Assembly (NCBI RefSeq): GCF_051131155.1
Contig: NZ_CP159508.1
Span: 3,844,001 to 3,908,000, forward strand
Direction: 5' to 3'
DNA: 64,000 nt
Origin: Pseudanabaena minima
GTDB lineage: Bacteria; Cyanobacteriota; Cyanobacteriia; Pseudanabaenales; Pseudanabaenaceae
The translations under genes were made by a program, and so were the position numbers. This document shows, piece after piece, positions 41,226 through 49,807 of the stretch. The notes under the pieces are model-generated. The model ran no database searches. It was not told the origin of the DNA and worked only from the letters and a program-made list of their open reading frames with translations. Each line of letters opens with the position of its first letter. Position 1 is the first letter of the stretch.

Positions 41226-42812
41226 CTAGCTTGCTAGATCTAGTTCTCTTTCAGGAACAGCTTTGAGAAGTTGCAATCGTTCTTCTTCTTCCCAGTACGC
41301 AGTTAACTGTGATTCAATTTCACGACGCACGATGTCACGGTATTCCATGAAGTGTTCGTTGTGAGCGCAAACGATCAGGTAATGTTCCCACACCGCAGGA
41401 TTTTTCTTGATCATGCTAAACAGATGATGCCAGAACTTCCAACGGGTATTACGCTTGATCCCTTGTCGCCAGACAATAATTGCTAATGCCTTGAGGTCGG
41501 TAAGAGTAGGCAGTTTGGCTGCGACTTTAACTCTTGGCGCACCTAGTTTTAGAAAATAGCTATAAACGCGATCAAGGTAAGCGTGCGGCTCGTACAAAGC
41601 GCAGAAGGCTTCCACATATTCACGAGCAATCTCTTCGACTGGGCGCGTTGGCTCGAAATTCATCAAGGTGGTTTGATTTAAGTTCCCATTTTGAGTTCGC
41701 AAACGACCTTCTTTTTCGAGTCGATGCCAGAGAGCCGTATGGGGTAAAGCTTGCAACATCGCGAATGTTGTTGTAGGAATGCCTGTTAGTTCGGCAAATC
41801 TCACAATGCGATCGCCTGCACCTTTTTTCTCACCATCAAAGCCGATGATGAAGCCTGCCATGACGCGAATCCCTGTTTTCGTAATCGCTTCGACGGAATC
41901 CAGTAGCGATGACCTTGTATTTTGAAACTTTTTGGTCATCTGTAAGCTATCTTCATCGGGGGTCTCAATACCAAGGAACACCGCATCAAAATAGCATTCC
42001 ACCATCAAATCCATTAGTTCTTGATCGGCGGCTAGATCGATGGAAGCTTCGGTATTAAAGCGGAAGGGATAGCCATGCTCTTTTTGCCATTCCTTCAGTT
42101 CGAGCAGGAGTAAGCGGACATTGCGCTTGTTGCCGATGAAGTTATCATCGACCATAAACACACCACGCCGCCAGCCAAGGCTATACAAATAATCCAGTTC
42201 GGCGAGTAACTGAGCAGGGGTCTTAGTGCGAGGCTTGCGTCCGTACAGTACGATAATGTCGCAAAATTCGCACTGGAAGGGGCAACCACGCGAGAACTGC
42301 ACCGACATTGAGTCATAGGCATCAAACTCTAATAAATCAAAGCGTGGTACGGGTGTACTTGTGACATCAGGCTTTTCACTAGTGCGGAAAATGCCACTAG
42401 TTTCACCATTGGAGATCGCCTCAACAAACATCGGTAACGTAATTTCACCTTCATCCAAAATCAGATAGTCCACACCTGCGGCTTGAGGCTCTTCAGGCAT
42501 TGAAGTGGGATAGGGACCACCGCAAGCAACTTTTTTACCGCGACGTTTCGCTTCTTTGATTAAGGACAATAAATCATCTTTCTGGACAATCATTGCCGAC
42601 AGAATCACCATATCCGCCCATTGCCACTCTGCTTCAGTAATTGAGCGTACATTACGATCAACTAGTTTAAAGTTCCATTCTTGGGGCAAAATTGCGGCAA
42701 CAGTAATCAAACCTAGAGGAGGTAGTAACACTTTACGATTTACTAGCTCTAGGATTTTTTCGTAAGACCAAAATGTTTTTGGAAAAAGTGGGTAAACCAG
42801 TAGAACGTTCAT
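41226..42812 (-). CDS. B12-binding-type radical SAM protein (copy 2)
   Basis: A 528-residue paralogue of the neighbouring gene, with the same domain order: cobalamin-like N-terminus (LLVYPLFPKTFWSYEKILEL), cluster motif C177-PFQ-C181-EF-C184, SAM barrel (MVDDNFIGNKRN, then FLGIETP and GFIIGFDGEKKGAGDR) and DUF4070 C-terminus. The two proteins are nearly identical over the cluster and barrel motifs but diverge in the last 120 residues, so they may have different substrates. Methyl transfer or another radical reaction on a membrane lipid is possible but unproven. GGCATGAACG at the start gives no strong ribosome binding site. Confidence 0.9.
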   Translation of the reverse strand: MNVLLVYPLFPKTFWSYEKILELVNRKVLLPPLGLITVAAILPQEWNFKLVDRNVRSITEAEWQWADMVILSAMIVQKDDLLSLIKEAKRRGKKVACGGPYPTSMPEEPQAAGVDYLILDEGEITLPMFVEAISNGETSGIFRTSEKPDVTSTPVPRFDLLEFDAYDSMSVQFSRGCPFQCEFCDIIVLYGRKPRTKTPAQLLAELDYLYSLGWRRGVFMVDDNFIGNKRNVRLLLLELKEWQKEHGYPFRFNTEASIDLAADQELMDLMVECYFDAVFLGIETPDEDSLQMTKKFQNTRSSLLDSVEAITKTGIRVMAGFIIGFDGEKKGAGDRIVRFAELTGIPTTTFAMLQALPHTALWHRLEKEGRLRTQNGNLNQTTLMNFEPTRPVEEIAREYVEAFCALYEPHAYLDRVYSYFLKLGAPRVKVAAKLPTLTDLKALAIIVWRQGIKRNTRWKFWHHLFSMIKKNPAVWEHYLIVCAHNEHFMEYRDIVRREIESQLTAYWEEEERLQLLKAVPERELDLAS

Positions 42813-42838
42813 GCCTTTTTTTAGGTAAGTGGGCGGAT

Positions 42839-42880
42839 AATCTTAATCGCATCCCCCAATGGGGGACGCGATTAAGATTT
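42839..42880. terminator. Hairpin after YlqD gene
   Basis: AATCTTAATCGC at the left and GCGATTAAGATT at the right around ATCCCCCAATGGGGGAC. It directly follows the ylqD-like stop on the minus strand. Confidence 0.65.
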
Positions 42881-43343
42881 AGACAGCAGGGAAACCAGTA
42901 CGGATATCTTCGATTACACCATCGCGGAGGACTATTTCCACGCGCATCTGAGCAATCAAATTATCACCCTTGCCAGCAGGGAAGTAGCTGTCAAGTTGCC
43001 CTTGAGAAACTTCTTGTTCAAGTTCCAGATTTTGAACTTGGGTTAATTGCGTGAGTAATTGATTCTTTTGGTCTAGTAATTCGGCTTTAACCCGATTCAT
43101 TTCTGCACGAATACCTTCGATCGCATTGGAAACTTCGGCAGAAAATGGTTTGATGCTTTGGCGCTCAATTTCATTGATTTGGCGTGAGCCTTGAGCATCG
43201 ACTTGCTGCACTTGAGCATCAAGTTGAGCAATTTGCTGTTGCAGTTGTTGCTGCATTTCCTCTTTCCAGCGCTGCGTCACTATGACTTGGATATTGGCGG
43301 TACGACGCAATAAGAGCTGATTAGAAAAATCGATCGAATTCAC
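42879..43343 (-). CDS. YlqD family coiled-coil protein
   Basis: A 154-residue protein: a short N-terminal strand block (LLLRRTANIQVIVTQRWKEEM), a long coiled coil (about residues 28-112, rich in Q, L, E) and a C-terminal beta block (DSYFPAGKGDNLIAQMRVEIVLRDGVIEDI). This order is that of the YlqD family, widespread in cyanobacteria and Firmicutes and of unknown function. It sits between the radical SAM pair and the acyl-ACP synthetase gene, 61 bases downstream of the latter's stop on the same strand, so it may share the aas transcript. Confidence 0.85.
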   Translation of the reverse strand: MNSIDFSNQLLLRRTANIQVIVTQRWKEEMQQQLQQQIAQLDAQVQQVDAQGSRQINEIERQSIKPFSAEVSNAIEGIRAEMNRVKAELLDQKNQLLTQLTQVQNLELEQEVSQGQLDSYFPAGKGDNLIAQMRVEIVLRDGVIEDIRTGFPAV

Positions 43344-43404
43344 ACTTATCTCCAGTTTGCTAAGTTTTTTGTAAGCATAACTAACGCTTTATATTAGCGA
43401 TGCT

Positions 43405-45300
43405 TTAGTTGGTAAACATTTTGACAATAATATCTTGATAACGCTCAAATACGATGTTACGTCGGATCTTGAATGTTTGCGTTAGGAAGCCATTATCGAT
43501 TGTAAAGGGTTCAGGCAAGAACTCAAAAACCCCGATGCGATCATTAATGCTATATCCTGGGCGGTTTTGGACTTCGCGATTGAGTTCTTCACGGTAAAGA
43601 TTCCGAATTTTTGAATTATTCAACTCAGGTAAAATGTCGGCAAGATTAGAATCAGTAGGAATTAATCCTGCGGCTTCTAGTGCTGAGAGATTGGGAACGA
43701 TCAAAACCCCTAACTGCTTTTGGTCTTGCCCCACTAGTACCACTTGGTCAATGTAAGGACTACGAATACATGCATCTTCAATTGGTTGGGGTTCAATATT
43801 TTCACCATTGGTTAGCACAATCGTATCCTTAGCCCGACCTGTGATTACCAAGTCATCCCATTTGCTGACATAGCCTAAATCGCCTGTGTCAAACCAGCCC
43901 TGCGGATCGATCGCCTTGGCTGTAGCTTCAGGATTTTTGTAATAACCCTTCATCACCTGTGGACCACGAATTAGGACTAATCCCTGTTGTCCAACTGGGA
44001 CATCGGCTCTAGTGGACATATCAACAATCCGAGTTTCCGTATTAGGAAATGGCTGTCCATCTCCACCACGAATATTGCGATGGGGACGACGCACATGGGT
44101 AATTGGTGAAGTTTCGGTCAAGCCATAGCCACCCAAAATTTCAATGCCAACAATTTCATAGAAGTCTTCGAGGTGTTCGGCGATCGAGCCGCCGCCACTG
44201 ACGATGTATTTAAAATTGCCACCTGTTGCTTCGCGTACTTTTTGATAAACCAATTTATGACCAAGCCGATGAATTGCCCACAGTCCTAAAACTATCAGTG
44301 AGGCTTGCAATTTGTCGCCTAGAGAAGGATAGAGATTTTCGACATTTAAGCCTTGGACAACTCGTTTGGCGGTGATATATTTCTGGCTAGTTTTCAAGAA
44401 AAAATTCACTAAACGCTGTTTGCTCTCAGGTTGCTCGCGGAAGTTTTTCTGTACACCTTCATAGATTGACTCCCACAGACGGGGTACAGCAACCATGTAA
44501 TGAGGTTTATGTTCCTTGAGATCTTTTTTAATGGTGCGGAGATTGGTGTAAATCTGAGTGCAACCTTGAGAAAAAATGAAATATTCAAAGGTACGCTCGT
44601 AGGAATGCCATGTTGGGAGAATACTCAGAACTTTTTCACCTACATTCAGTTGTAAGACCGATTGCGCCCCTTCAACTTCATACAAGAAATTTCCATGAGT
44701 AAGCATTACTCCCTTGGGGCGAGCAGTTGTACCTGATGTATAGATTAATGTGGCAAGGGTATCGCGTTGAATTGGGGGATTGCCTAAATCTTTACTACTA
44801 CCTTTTTCGAGCAATTGCTGAAAGTTATAGGCTCCTTCAGGTGGGGTTTCGTCCGATAGCAAGACAATTTGCTTGACGGGTAATGTATGTAATTCAGGTT
44901 CTAGTTTTTTGAGGGTGGCAAGATTTTCGACGACGATCGCCACGCTATCGCTATGCTCAATGATGTAGAGCAATTCGCTACGTTCAGCTTGAGAACTGCG
45001 GGTAGCATTGGCTGCGCCGATCGCTAAAATTCCTTGGTCAGCAATCAACCACCTTGGCGAATTATCAGCAATTAGAGCTACCTTTTCTCCAAATTGGATG
45101 CCTAGCGATCGCAAGCCTGCCCCAAAAGCATTAATTTGCTCAAATGTATCTTTGTAAGAAACTCTGACAGGTGGTTTCGCATGGGGATCGTGGAGGGCGA
45201 TCGTATCGGGATGAGCTTTTGCGCCTTGTTCCCATAGTTTCCAGAGACTAGAGGCTTGCGAAATAGGAAAGGATGTATCCATAAAATGCAGTAGCTTCAC
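43405..45300 (-). CDS. aas: Acyl-ACP synthetase / long-chain fatty acid-CoA ligase
   Basis: A 631-residue AMP-forming enzyme that reactivates free fatty acids to acyl-ACP (or acyl-CoA). Motifs: P-loop-like YTSGTTARPKGVMLTHGN, GGYGLTETSP, WFDTGDLGYV and the K-containing GRAKDTIVLTNGENIEP. Cyanobacteria such as Synechocystis (slr1609) have a single Aas of this length, which uses ACP. A membrane-proximal helix near residues 320-340 (LIVLGLWAIHRLGHKLVY) fits a membrane-associated enzyme. The start is ATG 45300; ATG 45282 is also possible. Confidence 0.93.
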   Translation of the reverse strand: MKLLHFMDTSFPISQASSLWKLWEQGAKAHPDTIALHDPHAKPPVRVSYKDTFEQINAFGAGLRSLGIQFGEKVALIADNSPRWLIADQGILAIGAANATRSSQAERSELLYIIEHSDSVAIVVENLATLKKLEPELHTLPVKQIVLLSDETPPEGAYNFQQLLEKGSSKDLGNPPIQRDTLATLIYTSGTTARPKGVMLTHGNFLYEVEGAQSVLQLNVGEKVLSILPTWHSYERTFEYFIFSQGCTQIYTNLRTIKKDLKEHKPHYMVAVPRLWESIYEGVQKNFREQPESKQRLVNFFLKTSQKYITAKRVVQGLNVENLYPSLGDKLQASLIVLGLWAIHRLGHKLVYQKVREATGGNFKYIVSGGGSIAEHLEDFYEIVGIEILGGYGLTETSPITHVRRPHRNIRGGDGQPFPNTETRIVDMSTRADVPVGQQGLVLIRGPQVMKGYYKNPEATAKAIDPQGWFDTGDLGYVSKWDDLVITGRAKDTIVLTNGENIEPQPIEDACIRSPYIDQVVLVGQDQKQLGVLIVPNLSALEAAGLIPTDSNLADILPELNNSKIRNLYREELNREVQNRPGYSINDRIGVFEFLPEPFTIDNGFLTQTFKIRRNIVFERYQDIIVKMFTN

Positions 45301-45402
45301 TAACTGTTTAATTATTTTTGATTACTAGAGCTTATAGTCAAAAACAAGCATTAACTTAATAATTGCATAATGCCTAAAATCATTGAGAATAATCAATGGT
45401 TC

Positions 45403-46509
45403 TCATTGGGGTTTCTCATAGATTTCTTTGAGTAACCCTTTCTGGTTACGACCACTTTTAGTTTTGCCACCGATCACTAGTAGCCATAATTCAGTGAATT
45501 GCCATTTGTATATTGGCATAGGATGTGCCGTCAAATTTCGTAATTTAGCAATTTGGTCAATTTTACTGGCTGCTTTTTGATTGCCTAAGAGCCAACTAGA
45601 AACAGGATGATCCCACTGTTCTAAAAATTCATTTACTAGTTGGCGATCGCTAGTTGATATTTTCTGATCGTTAATTTTGTGATAGTAAAGGCGATCGCGA
45701 TCATCACTAGATAAACTATCTTTATTTAAAACTTCATCACTAAAAGTATCCCATTCCTTAGCAATCAGATATGGCAAACTGCCGATAGTATATCTCCCTC
45801 TATTTTTGAGAACTACTCCCGCAATTACAAAATCTCTTTGCATTGGATTTTGTTTGCAAAGAAAGTGATAGAAACTCTTATAAAAAGAATGGACTATTTC
45901 TCTTTCGACCACACTAGCAATATATAAACATGAGGGTTTGTAGTCTGAAAAATCCTCTGTAAAAATATCAGACTCAACTAAATATTTATGTTTATAGGCA
46001 CTAAATAGATCGTTTTTGCTAGATGTTTCTAACTCTTGCCAAGCCTTTGATCCCAGCCTTTTAATTAGTTTTGATTCAGTCTCTTGCTCATCATAATTAA
46101 AGGTAGGAATATTTTGGCGATCGGATAAAGTTTTGATTTGTTCTCTCAGTTGTAAAATTTCACCCCGTTCTTCGTCTGACAGATTAGCTTTTTCTTTAAA
46201 AATGGCAATCTCTGCATTAAGCAAGCGAATTTCTTCATCTTTATCTTTAAGCAGTTTGTGTTTTTCAGCAAGATCGAGCGCATTTACAGCAGCTTTGATG
46301 AGGTTGTAATAGTTATTTTTTAAAATATCGACTTCCTGCGAAGTCGCCCGACTTTTACCGCGCAAAGCTGTTTTTTGCCCTTGCCTGACAGCTAAGATTT
46401 CGCCTTCATGATTGCGGATGCGTAATTCTTTACTCTCCCCTCGCTCATCAGAAAGCATCACAACCATGCATTCATACTTACGCTGACTGTAATAAAATTC
46501 CGCTTTCAT
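45403..46509 (-). CDS. Hypothetical coiled-coil protein with HEPN-like C-terminus
   Basis: A 368-residue protein of no family I can name. Residues about 1-60 are beta-rich and basic; 60-135 form a charged coiled coil. The C-terminal helical part (about 155-360) ends with KIDQIAKLRNLTAHPMP. R324-N-L-T-A-H329 matches the R-X4-6-H motif of HEPN domains, which are often RNases in toxin, CRISPR and defence proteins. The fit of the surrounding helices is plausible but not proven. Transcribed towards aas, with a Uma2 gene upstream on the same strand. Confidence 0.65.
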   Translation of the reverse strand: MKAEFYYSQRKYECMVVMLSDERGESKELRIRNHEGEILAVRQGQKTALRGKSRATSQEVDILKNNYYNLIKAAVNALDLAEKHKLLKDKDEEIRLLNAEIAIFKEKANLSDEERGEILQLREQIKTLSDRQNIPTFNYDEQETESKLIKRLGSKAWQELETSSKNDLFSAYKHKYLVESDIFTEDFSDYKPSCLYIASVVEREIVHSFYKSFYHFLCKQNPMQRDFVIAGVVLKNRGRYTIGSLPYLIAKEWDTFSDEVLNKDSLSSDDRDRLYYHKINDQKISTSDRQLVNEFLEQWDHPVSSWLLGNQKAASKIDQIAKLRNLTAHPMPIYKWQFTELWLLVIGGKTKSGRNQKGLLKEIYEKPQ

Positions 46510-46565
46510 GATTATTTAGATTGCTGATTCAAAAAGGCGGCGCTTTGAGCTACCTTTCTCATAAT

Positions 46566-47363
46566 TCACTCTTGTAGCAATTCATCGGGGTTGATTCCTT
46601 GCGATCGCAAATAATTGGCTAACTTTTCAGCCCGTTCGTTTGCTTGCTCGGCACGTAGACGCTCTTGCTCTGCAACTTGTTTGGCTTGCTCAGCACGTAG
46701 ACGCTCTTGCTCAACTAGCTCAACAGCCCAAGGCAAAATATTACCTAGCTCATCCCACCAGCGCAACCAATAGCCATCGCGTTGTTCTTTATGACCCTGC
46801 CACACACCCAAATACAACTTCATCGCCTCAATCCAAAAATGCCCTTCCGCATTTGGTTGAGCGAGTTCATAGCGATCGCCCTGTAGATAGTAGACCTCTA
46901 GCGCACCTGTAACTGGCTCAAAAATCACATATACAGGCACATGCAAAATCTGCTCATAAAAAAACCATTTGCCAAGGGGGAAAGTCCGTTTGACTGAATA
47001 TTCGCCGCCATCGCTATGGGACAAAAATTCCATAACCACAGTCGGTGTCGCCCCTTCAAGTGTGGGTGTATAGCTACGGCGATCATGAATCGACTCATAC
47101 TTTTGAACATCCGCGACATACAACCAATCAGGAGCCTTGATCGCGATCGTATCGTTGACCGTAGCGCACAACCCAAAGTTAGATGCAATCAACATCTCAG
47201 GTTGAATAAAACCTGCTAGTTCTAAGCTTTCACGCAATGCACCTGCCAAAAGCGGTTGCCCTTCATTTCCCACAGGTTCTTCCTCTAAAGGCAGATCGTC
47301 TGGCAATTTTTCCCACTTAATCACGAGGGGAGATTTGACAATAGAAGACGGTGTCAAAACCAT
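46566..47363 (-). CDS. Uma2 family protein with C-terminal coiled-coil repeats
   Basis: A 265-residue Uma2/DUF820 protein. The nuclease-like core runs to about 190: DWLYVADVQKYE, then TPTVVMEFLSHSDGGEYSVK and GKWFFYEQILHVPVYVIFEP. Active-site residues look at least partly present. The C-terminal 60 residues form a coiled coil with direct repeats (EQERLRAEQA twice) and end with YLRSQGINPDELL, an ending common among cyanobacterial Uma2 proteins. A strong Shine-Dalgarno GGAGG lies 6 bases before the ATG, and a hairpin lies just upstream (47382-47416). It is followed by the HEPN-like gene 56 bases away. Confidence 0.88.
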   Translation of the reverse strand: MVLTPSSIVKSPLVIKWEKLPDDLPLEEEPVGNEGQPLLAGALRESLELAGFIQPEMLIASNFGLCATVNDTIAIKAPDWLYVADVQKYESIHDRRSYTPTLEGATPTVVMEFLSHSDGGEYSVKRTFPLGKWFFYEQILHVPVYVIFEPVTGALEVYYLQGDRYELAQPNAEGHFWIEAMKLYLGVWQGHKEQRDGYWLRWWDELGNILPWAVELVEQERLRAEQAKQVAEQERLRAEQANERAEKLANYLRSQGINPDELLQE

Positions 47364-47381
47364 ATATCCTCCAAATCTAGT

Positions 47382-47416
47382 CAGTTAGTACACACGTGCC
47401 GCGTGAGTACTAACTG
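47382..47416. promoter_or_regulatory. Palindrome upstream of Uma2 gene
   Basis: CAGTTAGTAC pairs with GTACTAACTG around ACACGTGCCGCGTGA, 18 bases upstream of the start codon. It could be an operator or a 5' UTR hairpin. Confidence 0.5.
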
Positions 47417-47467
47417 GTTACACAATAGAACCGTCCCAGAGATTTCAAAAGTTGGTAGTCAAGCAAT

Positions 47468-47508
47468 GTAATTGTTTTGCAGGCGCAAAGCGCCCGCAAA
47501 ACAATTAC
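47468..47508. repeat. Palindrome with TAATTGTTTTGC arms
   Basis: GTAATTGTTTTGC and GCAAAACAATTAC flank the core AGGCGC-AAA-GCGCC. Downstream of hfq on the minus strand, so it may be its terminator. Confidence 0.6.
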
Positions 47509-47544
47509 TAAAAAAATTACTTTGCAGCACTACCCAAAAGTTAA

Positions 47545-47769
47545 TTAGCCTTTGATAAAGGCGATCGCATGTTGCCAAATCACGATCTTATGTCCCGATG
47601 CATCCATGCAAAGGCATTGATCATCAATCCAAACAATTTTGCCGCGGAGTTGATCGCCTGTGATTAGTTTGATCTCAACCTCATTTTTGTCGCGAATAAT
47701 GGCATGAATGCGACGAATACTTGGCAAAGCGGTATTTAGTCCGATCTTGGTTGCTGTTGGTGCGCTCAT
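47545..47769 (-). CDS. hfq: Cyanobacterial Hfq-like RNA-binding protein
   Basis: A 74-residue Sm-fold protein. The Sm1 pattern (EVEIKLITGDQLRGKIVWID) and Sm2 pattern (KIVIWQHAIAFIKG) match cyanobacterial Hfq (ssr3341 type), which is truncated and divergent compared with proteobacterial Hfq. In Synechocystis the protein is needed for pilus-dependent motility rather than strong sRNA binding. The segment LPSIRRIHAIIRDKNEVEIKL is typical. It is monocistronic, with palindromes on both sides, and a 19-bp palindrome at 47836-47878 lies upstream. Confidence 0.88.
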   Translation of the reverse strand: MSAPTATKIGLNTALPSIRRIHAIIRDKNEVEIKLITGDQLRGKIVWIDDQCLCMDASGHKIVIWQHAIAFIKG

Positions 47770-47835
47770 CGTCTTACCTATGACAGTTTTACGAATATTA
47801 TCATTTTAATTTGTAGGACTTACTCAAAATAAAGT

Positions 47836-47878
47836 CCCATTTTTTGTGGCGCGGCTACGCCGCGCCACAAAAAATGGG
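47836..47878. repeat. Perfect palindrome, 19-bp arms
   Basis: CCCATTTTTTGTGGCGCGG, loop CTACG, then the complement. Outside it TTACTCAAAATAAAG and CTTTGGAGATAAAGACTAAG partly pair, giving nested ends as in family A. Confidence 0.75.
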
Positions 47879-47924
47879 TTCTTTGGAGATAAAGACTAAG
47901 TAATATTGCTAATCCATAAAAATA

Positions 47925-47947
47925 AAAGCAGCCCTTGGGACTGCCTT
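47925..47947 (-). terminator. Terminator of the outer-membrane-like gene
   Basis: On the minus strand GCAGTCCCAAGGGCTGC is followed by TTTTATTTTT, a typical stem with U run 39 bases after the stop. Confidence 0.7.
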
Positions 47948-47986
47948 TACTCTATTTTGTTGGGACATGATGGAAATAGCCTTTAA

Positions 47987-48520
47987 CTAGAATCGTAATC
48001 CCAAACCAGTTTGTAAAGAAGTTGCCGATGTTCCAGGAGAATTACGATAGGCATCAAAAGCAAAAATTACATTACCAAATAGCACAAGATTACTATTAGG
48101 TACTGTGTAATCAATACCAGGTTGGATTACAAAACTATTTCTGTTACCTACTGGAGTGGTATCAACGGTATTTGAAAGCGCTACACCTGCACCAATATAA
48201 ATATCAGTATCAAAGTTTAATGGCACATCAAAGGAAACAGTTGGTACAACTGCGGTGCTACTACCAATCAAAATTTGAGTTCTGACAGAAACAGGGAATT
48301 CTAGAAACTTATAACGTGCCGCAATTAGACCAGATGTACGAGAGCTTTCACCAGCACTGGAATTGCCACTTGTAAAGCCAAAGCTAGCACCTGCACCAAC
48401 ATAGCTACCATAAGCAGGCTGTGCTTGAGCTGATGGAACCGCGATCGCTGACAAGCAACCCACGGCAGTCAAGCCAAGCAAAATTTTATTTAGGTTAATT
48501 AGATTTTTCACAGATATCAC
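47987..48520 (-). CDS. Outer-membrane-like beta-barrel protein, 177 aa
   Basis: Exported protein with a clear signal peptide (residues 1-33, ending SAQAQ). The mature 140 residues are glycine/serine-rich with alternating hydrophobic strands (YVGAGASFGFTSG, TSGLIAARYKF, VSVRTQILIG, DIYIGAGVALS, FVIQPGIDYTV, LVLFGNVIFAFDAY) and end in LGLRF. A terminal Phe is typical of outer-membrane barrels. No named family is certain. Its own promoter lies in the short divergent gap at 48521. Confidence 0.75.
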   Translation of the reverse strand: MISVKNLINLNKILLGLTAVGCLSAIAVPSAQAQPAYGSYVGAGASFGFTSGNSSAGESSRTSGLIAARYKFLEFPVSVRTQILIGSSTAVVPTVSFDVPLNFDTDIYIGAGVALSNTVDTTPVGNRNSFVIQPGIDYTVPNSNLVLFGNVIFAFDAYRNSPGTSATSLQTGLGLRF

Positions 48521-48528
48521 TTCCTTGT

Positions 48529-48855
48529 GTGAGAAACGATTTACTTAGTTTTTTACTGATTTTGAATTTTTGTTTACAAATGAGTCGGTACTCGCTTGTA
48601 AACTGCTGTAGTTTTCGGAGTAACCCCGTCAGGGAGACAGACTATCACAAGTTGGAGAGTTTGGCGAAAGAATTTACGATAAATTCCGACAAACTAAGTG
48701 GAGATCAAAACACTCCACTTAGTTTGTCGGAAATATGGTTAAAATATCGCCCGACTGGAGATAGCAAAAATGCAGATAAGGTTGTATGGTTAAAGATCTA
48801 TCTGGTGGCATCTGCTACAGATCAAAAACTTCTCTATATAAAACTTGTCTCTTGA
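48529..48855 (+). CDS. Doubtful 108-aa open frame
   Basis: Open for 108 codons but probably not a gene. It overlaps the divergent promoter region of the barrel gene, has a mixed hydrophobic then polar sequence with no family features, and is crossed by a 20-bp perfect palindrome (48684-48732). If translated, residues about 1-20 could be a signal-like helix. I keep it only because the region would otherwise be blank. Confidence 0.2.
   Translation: MRNDLLSFLLILNFCLQMSRYSLVNCCSFRSNPVRETDYHKLESLAKEFTINSDKLSGDQNTPLSLSEIWLKYRPTGDSKNADKVVWLKIYLVASATDQKLLYIKLVS
48684..48732. repeat. Perfect palindrome, 20-bp arms
   Basis: TTCCGACAAACTAAGTGGAG (48684-48703) and its complement (48713-48732) around ATCAAAACA. 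Upstream of the small 28-codon frame at 48859. Confidence 0.8.
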
Positions 48856-48858
48856 CCT

Positions 48859-48945
48859 ATGGCAGAACTCGCAGTTTGTTTTGTTTTGAGTCTTGGTGTT
48901 CCTTACACATTCTGGAAAATTGTGAAACCTTTTACAGATATGTAA
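48859..48945 (+). CDS. Possible 28-aa small membrane protein
   Basis: ATG at 48859 opens 28 codons to TAA at 48943. The peptide starts MAELAVCFVLSLGVPYTFW and continues with a charged KIVKPF tail, giving a single hydrophobic segment of about 17 residues. A strong terminator follows 10 bases after the stop, which supports a short transcription unit. No ribosome binding site is obvious, and the sequence matches none of the small photosystem or NDH subunits I know by heart. Low-confidence candidate. Confidence 0.3.
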   Translation: MAELAVCFVLSLGVPYTFWKIVKPFTDM

Positions 48946-48954
48946 CGACTTAAC

Positions 48955-48999
48955 TCAAAAAAAGCAGAGGGGACGTTTTGCGTCCCTTTTGCTTTTTTG
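48955..48999. terminator. Bidirectional terminator between small ORF and sfsA
   Basis: CAAAAAAAGCAGAGGGGACG, TTTTG, CGTCCCTTTTGCTTTTTTGA. It can serve sfsA on the minus strand and any plus-strand transcript. Confidence 0.85.
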
Positions 49000-49002
49000 A
49001 GT

Positions 49003-49719
49003 CTAATCTACTAGCTCTGCTAAGCCGAGATAAGTAATTTTTGGCGGATTGATCGCAAATCGACAGGGTAAGACCTTCACACCTTTAGCGATCGCCTCTT
49101 TTAAAAGCCTTGCATATTCGGGATCAGCTTGTGCTCCTGCGGCAAAGCGATCGCAATCGCCACGATTAATAAAAAAGATTAAAGCAGCAAATGTATCTTC
49201 TGTAAGTACCGACATCAACTCGCGAATGTGCTTTTGTCCCCTCGTTGTTACCGTATCAGGAAATAACGCCAAGCTTCCCATACACCAAGTTGTATTTTTG
49301 ACTTCCACATAGGTCTTTCGGAAAGTATCTTCTCCATTAGTTAATAAGAAATCAATACGGCTTTTTTCATTGCCATAGGTTACTTCGCCTTTGACGGTGT
49401 TGTATGGCTCTAACTCTGGTAATAAATGGCGATCAAGCATATGACCAATCACGCGATTGGGAAGACTCGTATTTATGCCAATCCATTGTTCATCTAGATA
49501 GATTGCCTCCCAACTATAAGCCAATTTACGTTTAGGACTAGGATGATAGGAAACTAAAACAGGACTTCCCAATTTGCATACACCTGTCATTGGACCTGTA
49601 TTAGCACAGTGGGCGGTAATTACTTCGCCATTCTCTAATTCTATATCTGCAAAAAAACGTTTGTAGCGGCTGACAAGACGACCTGTGATTAGCTCAGAAT
49701 AAGTATGGACTTGTGGCAT
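49003..49719 (-). CDS. sfsA: DNA/RNA nuclease SfsA
   Basis: SfsA family protein of 238 residues, originally named for sugar fermentation stimulation and now regarded as a nuclease with a PD-(D/E)XK-like fold. Conserved blocks are present: SRYKRFFADIELENGEVITAHCANTGPM, LVSYHPSPKRKLAYSWE, RIDFLLT and YVEVKNTTWCMG, the last two giving the acidic/lysine catalytic set. It is divergent from the Kir channel gene with an 88-base gap and has its own terminator. Cellular substrate unknown. Confidence 0.92.
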   Translation of the reverse strand: MPQVHTYSELITGRLVSRYKRFFADIELENGEVITAHCANTGPMTGVCKLGSPVLVSYHPSPKRKLAYSWEAIYLDEQWIGINTSLPNRVIGHMLDRHLLPELEPYNTVKGEVTYGNEKSRIDFLLTNGEDTFRKTYVEVKNTTWCMGSLALFPDTVTTRGQKHIRELMSVLTEDTFAALIFFINRGDCDRFAAGAQADPEYARLLKEAIAKGVKVLPCRFAINPPKITYLGLAELVD

Positions 49720-49807
49720 TTTAAGTTTAATATGAACGGCGCAAAGCGCTGTTCATATTACCATGATGGGAAAGATAGTATGTTGGTAAGTTTTTTGGTA
49801 ATTTAGT

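Noticed and set aside
39407..42812. Calling either radical SAM gene hpnP (hopanoid 2-methylase)
   Set aside because: The family is similar, but I see no feature specific to HpnP and no hopanoid genes nearby.
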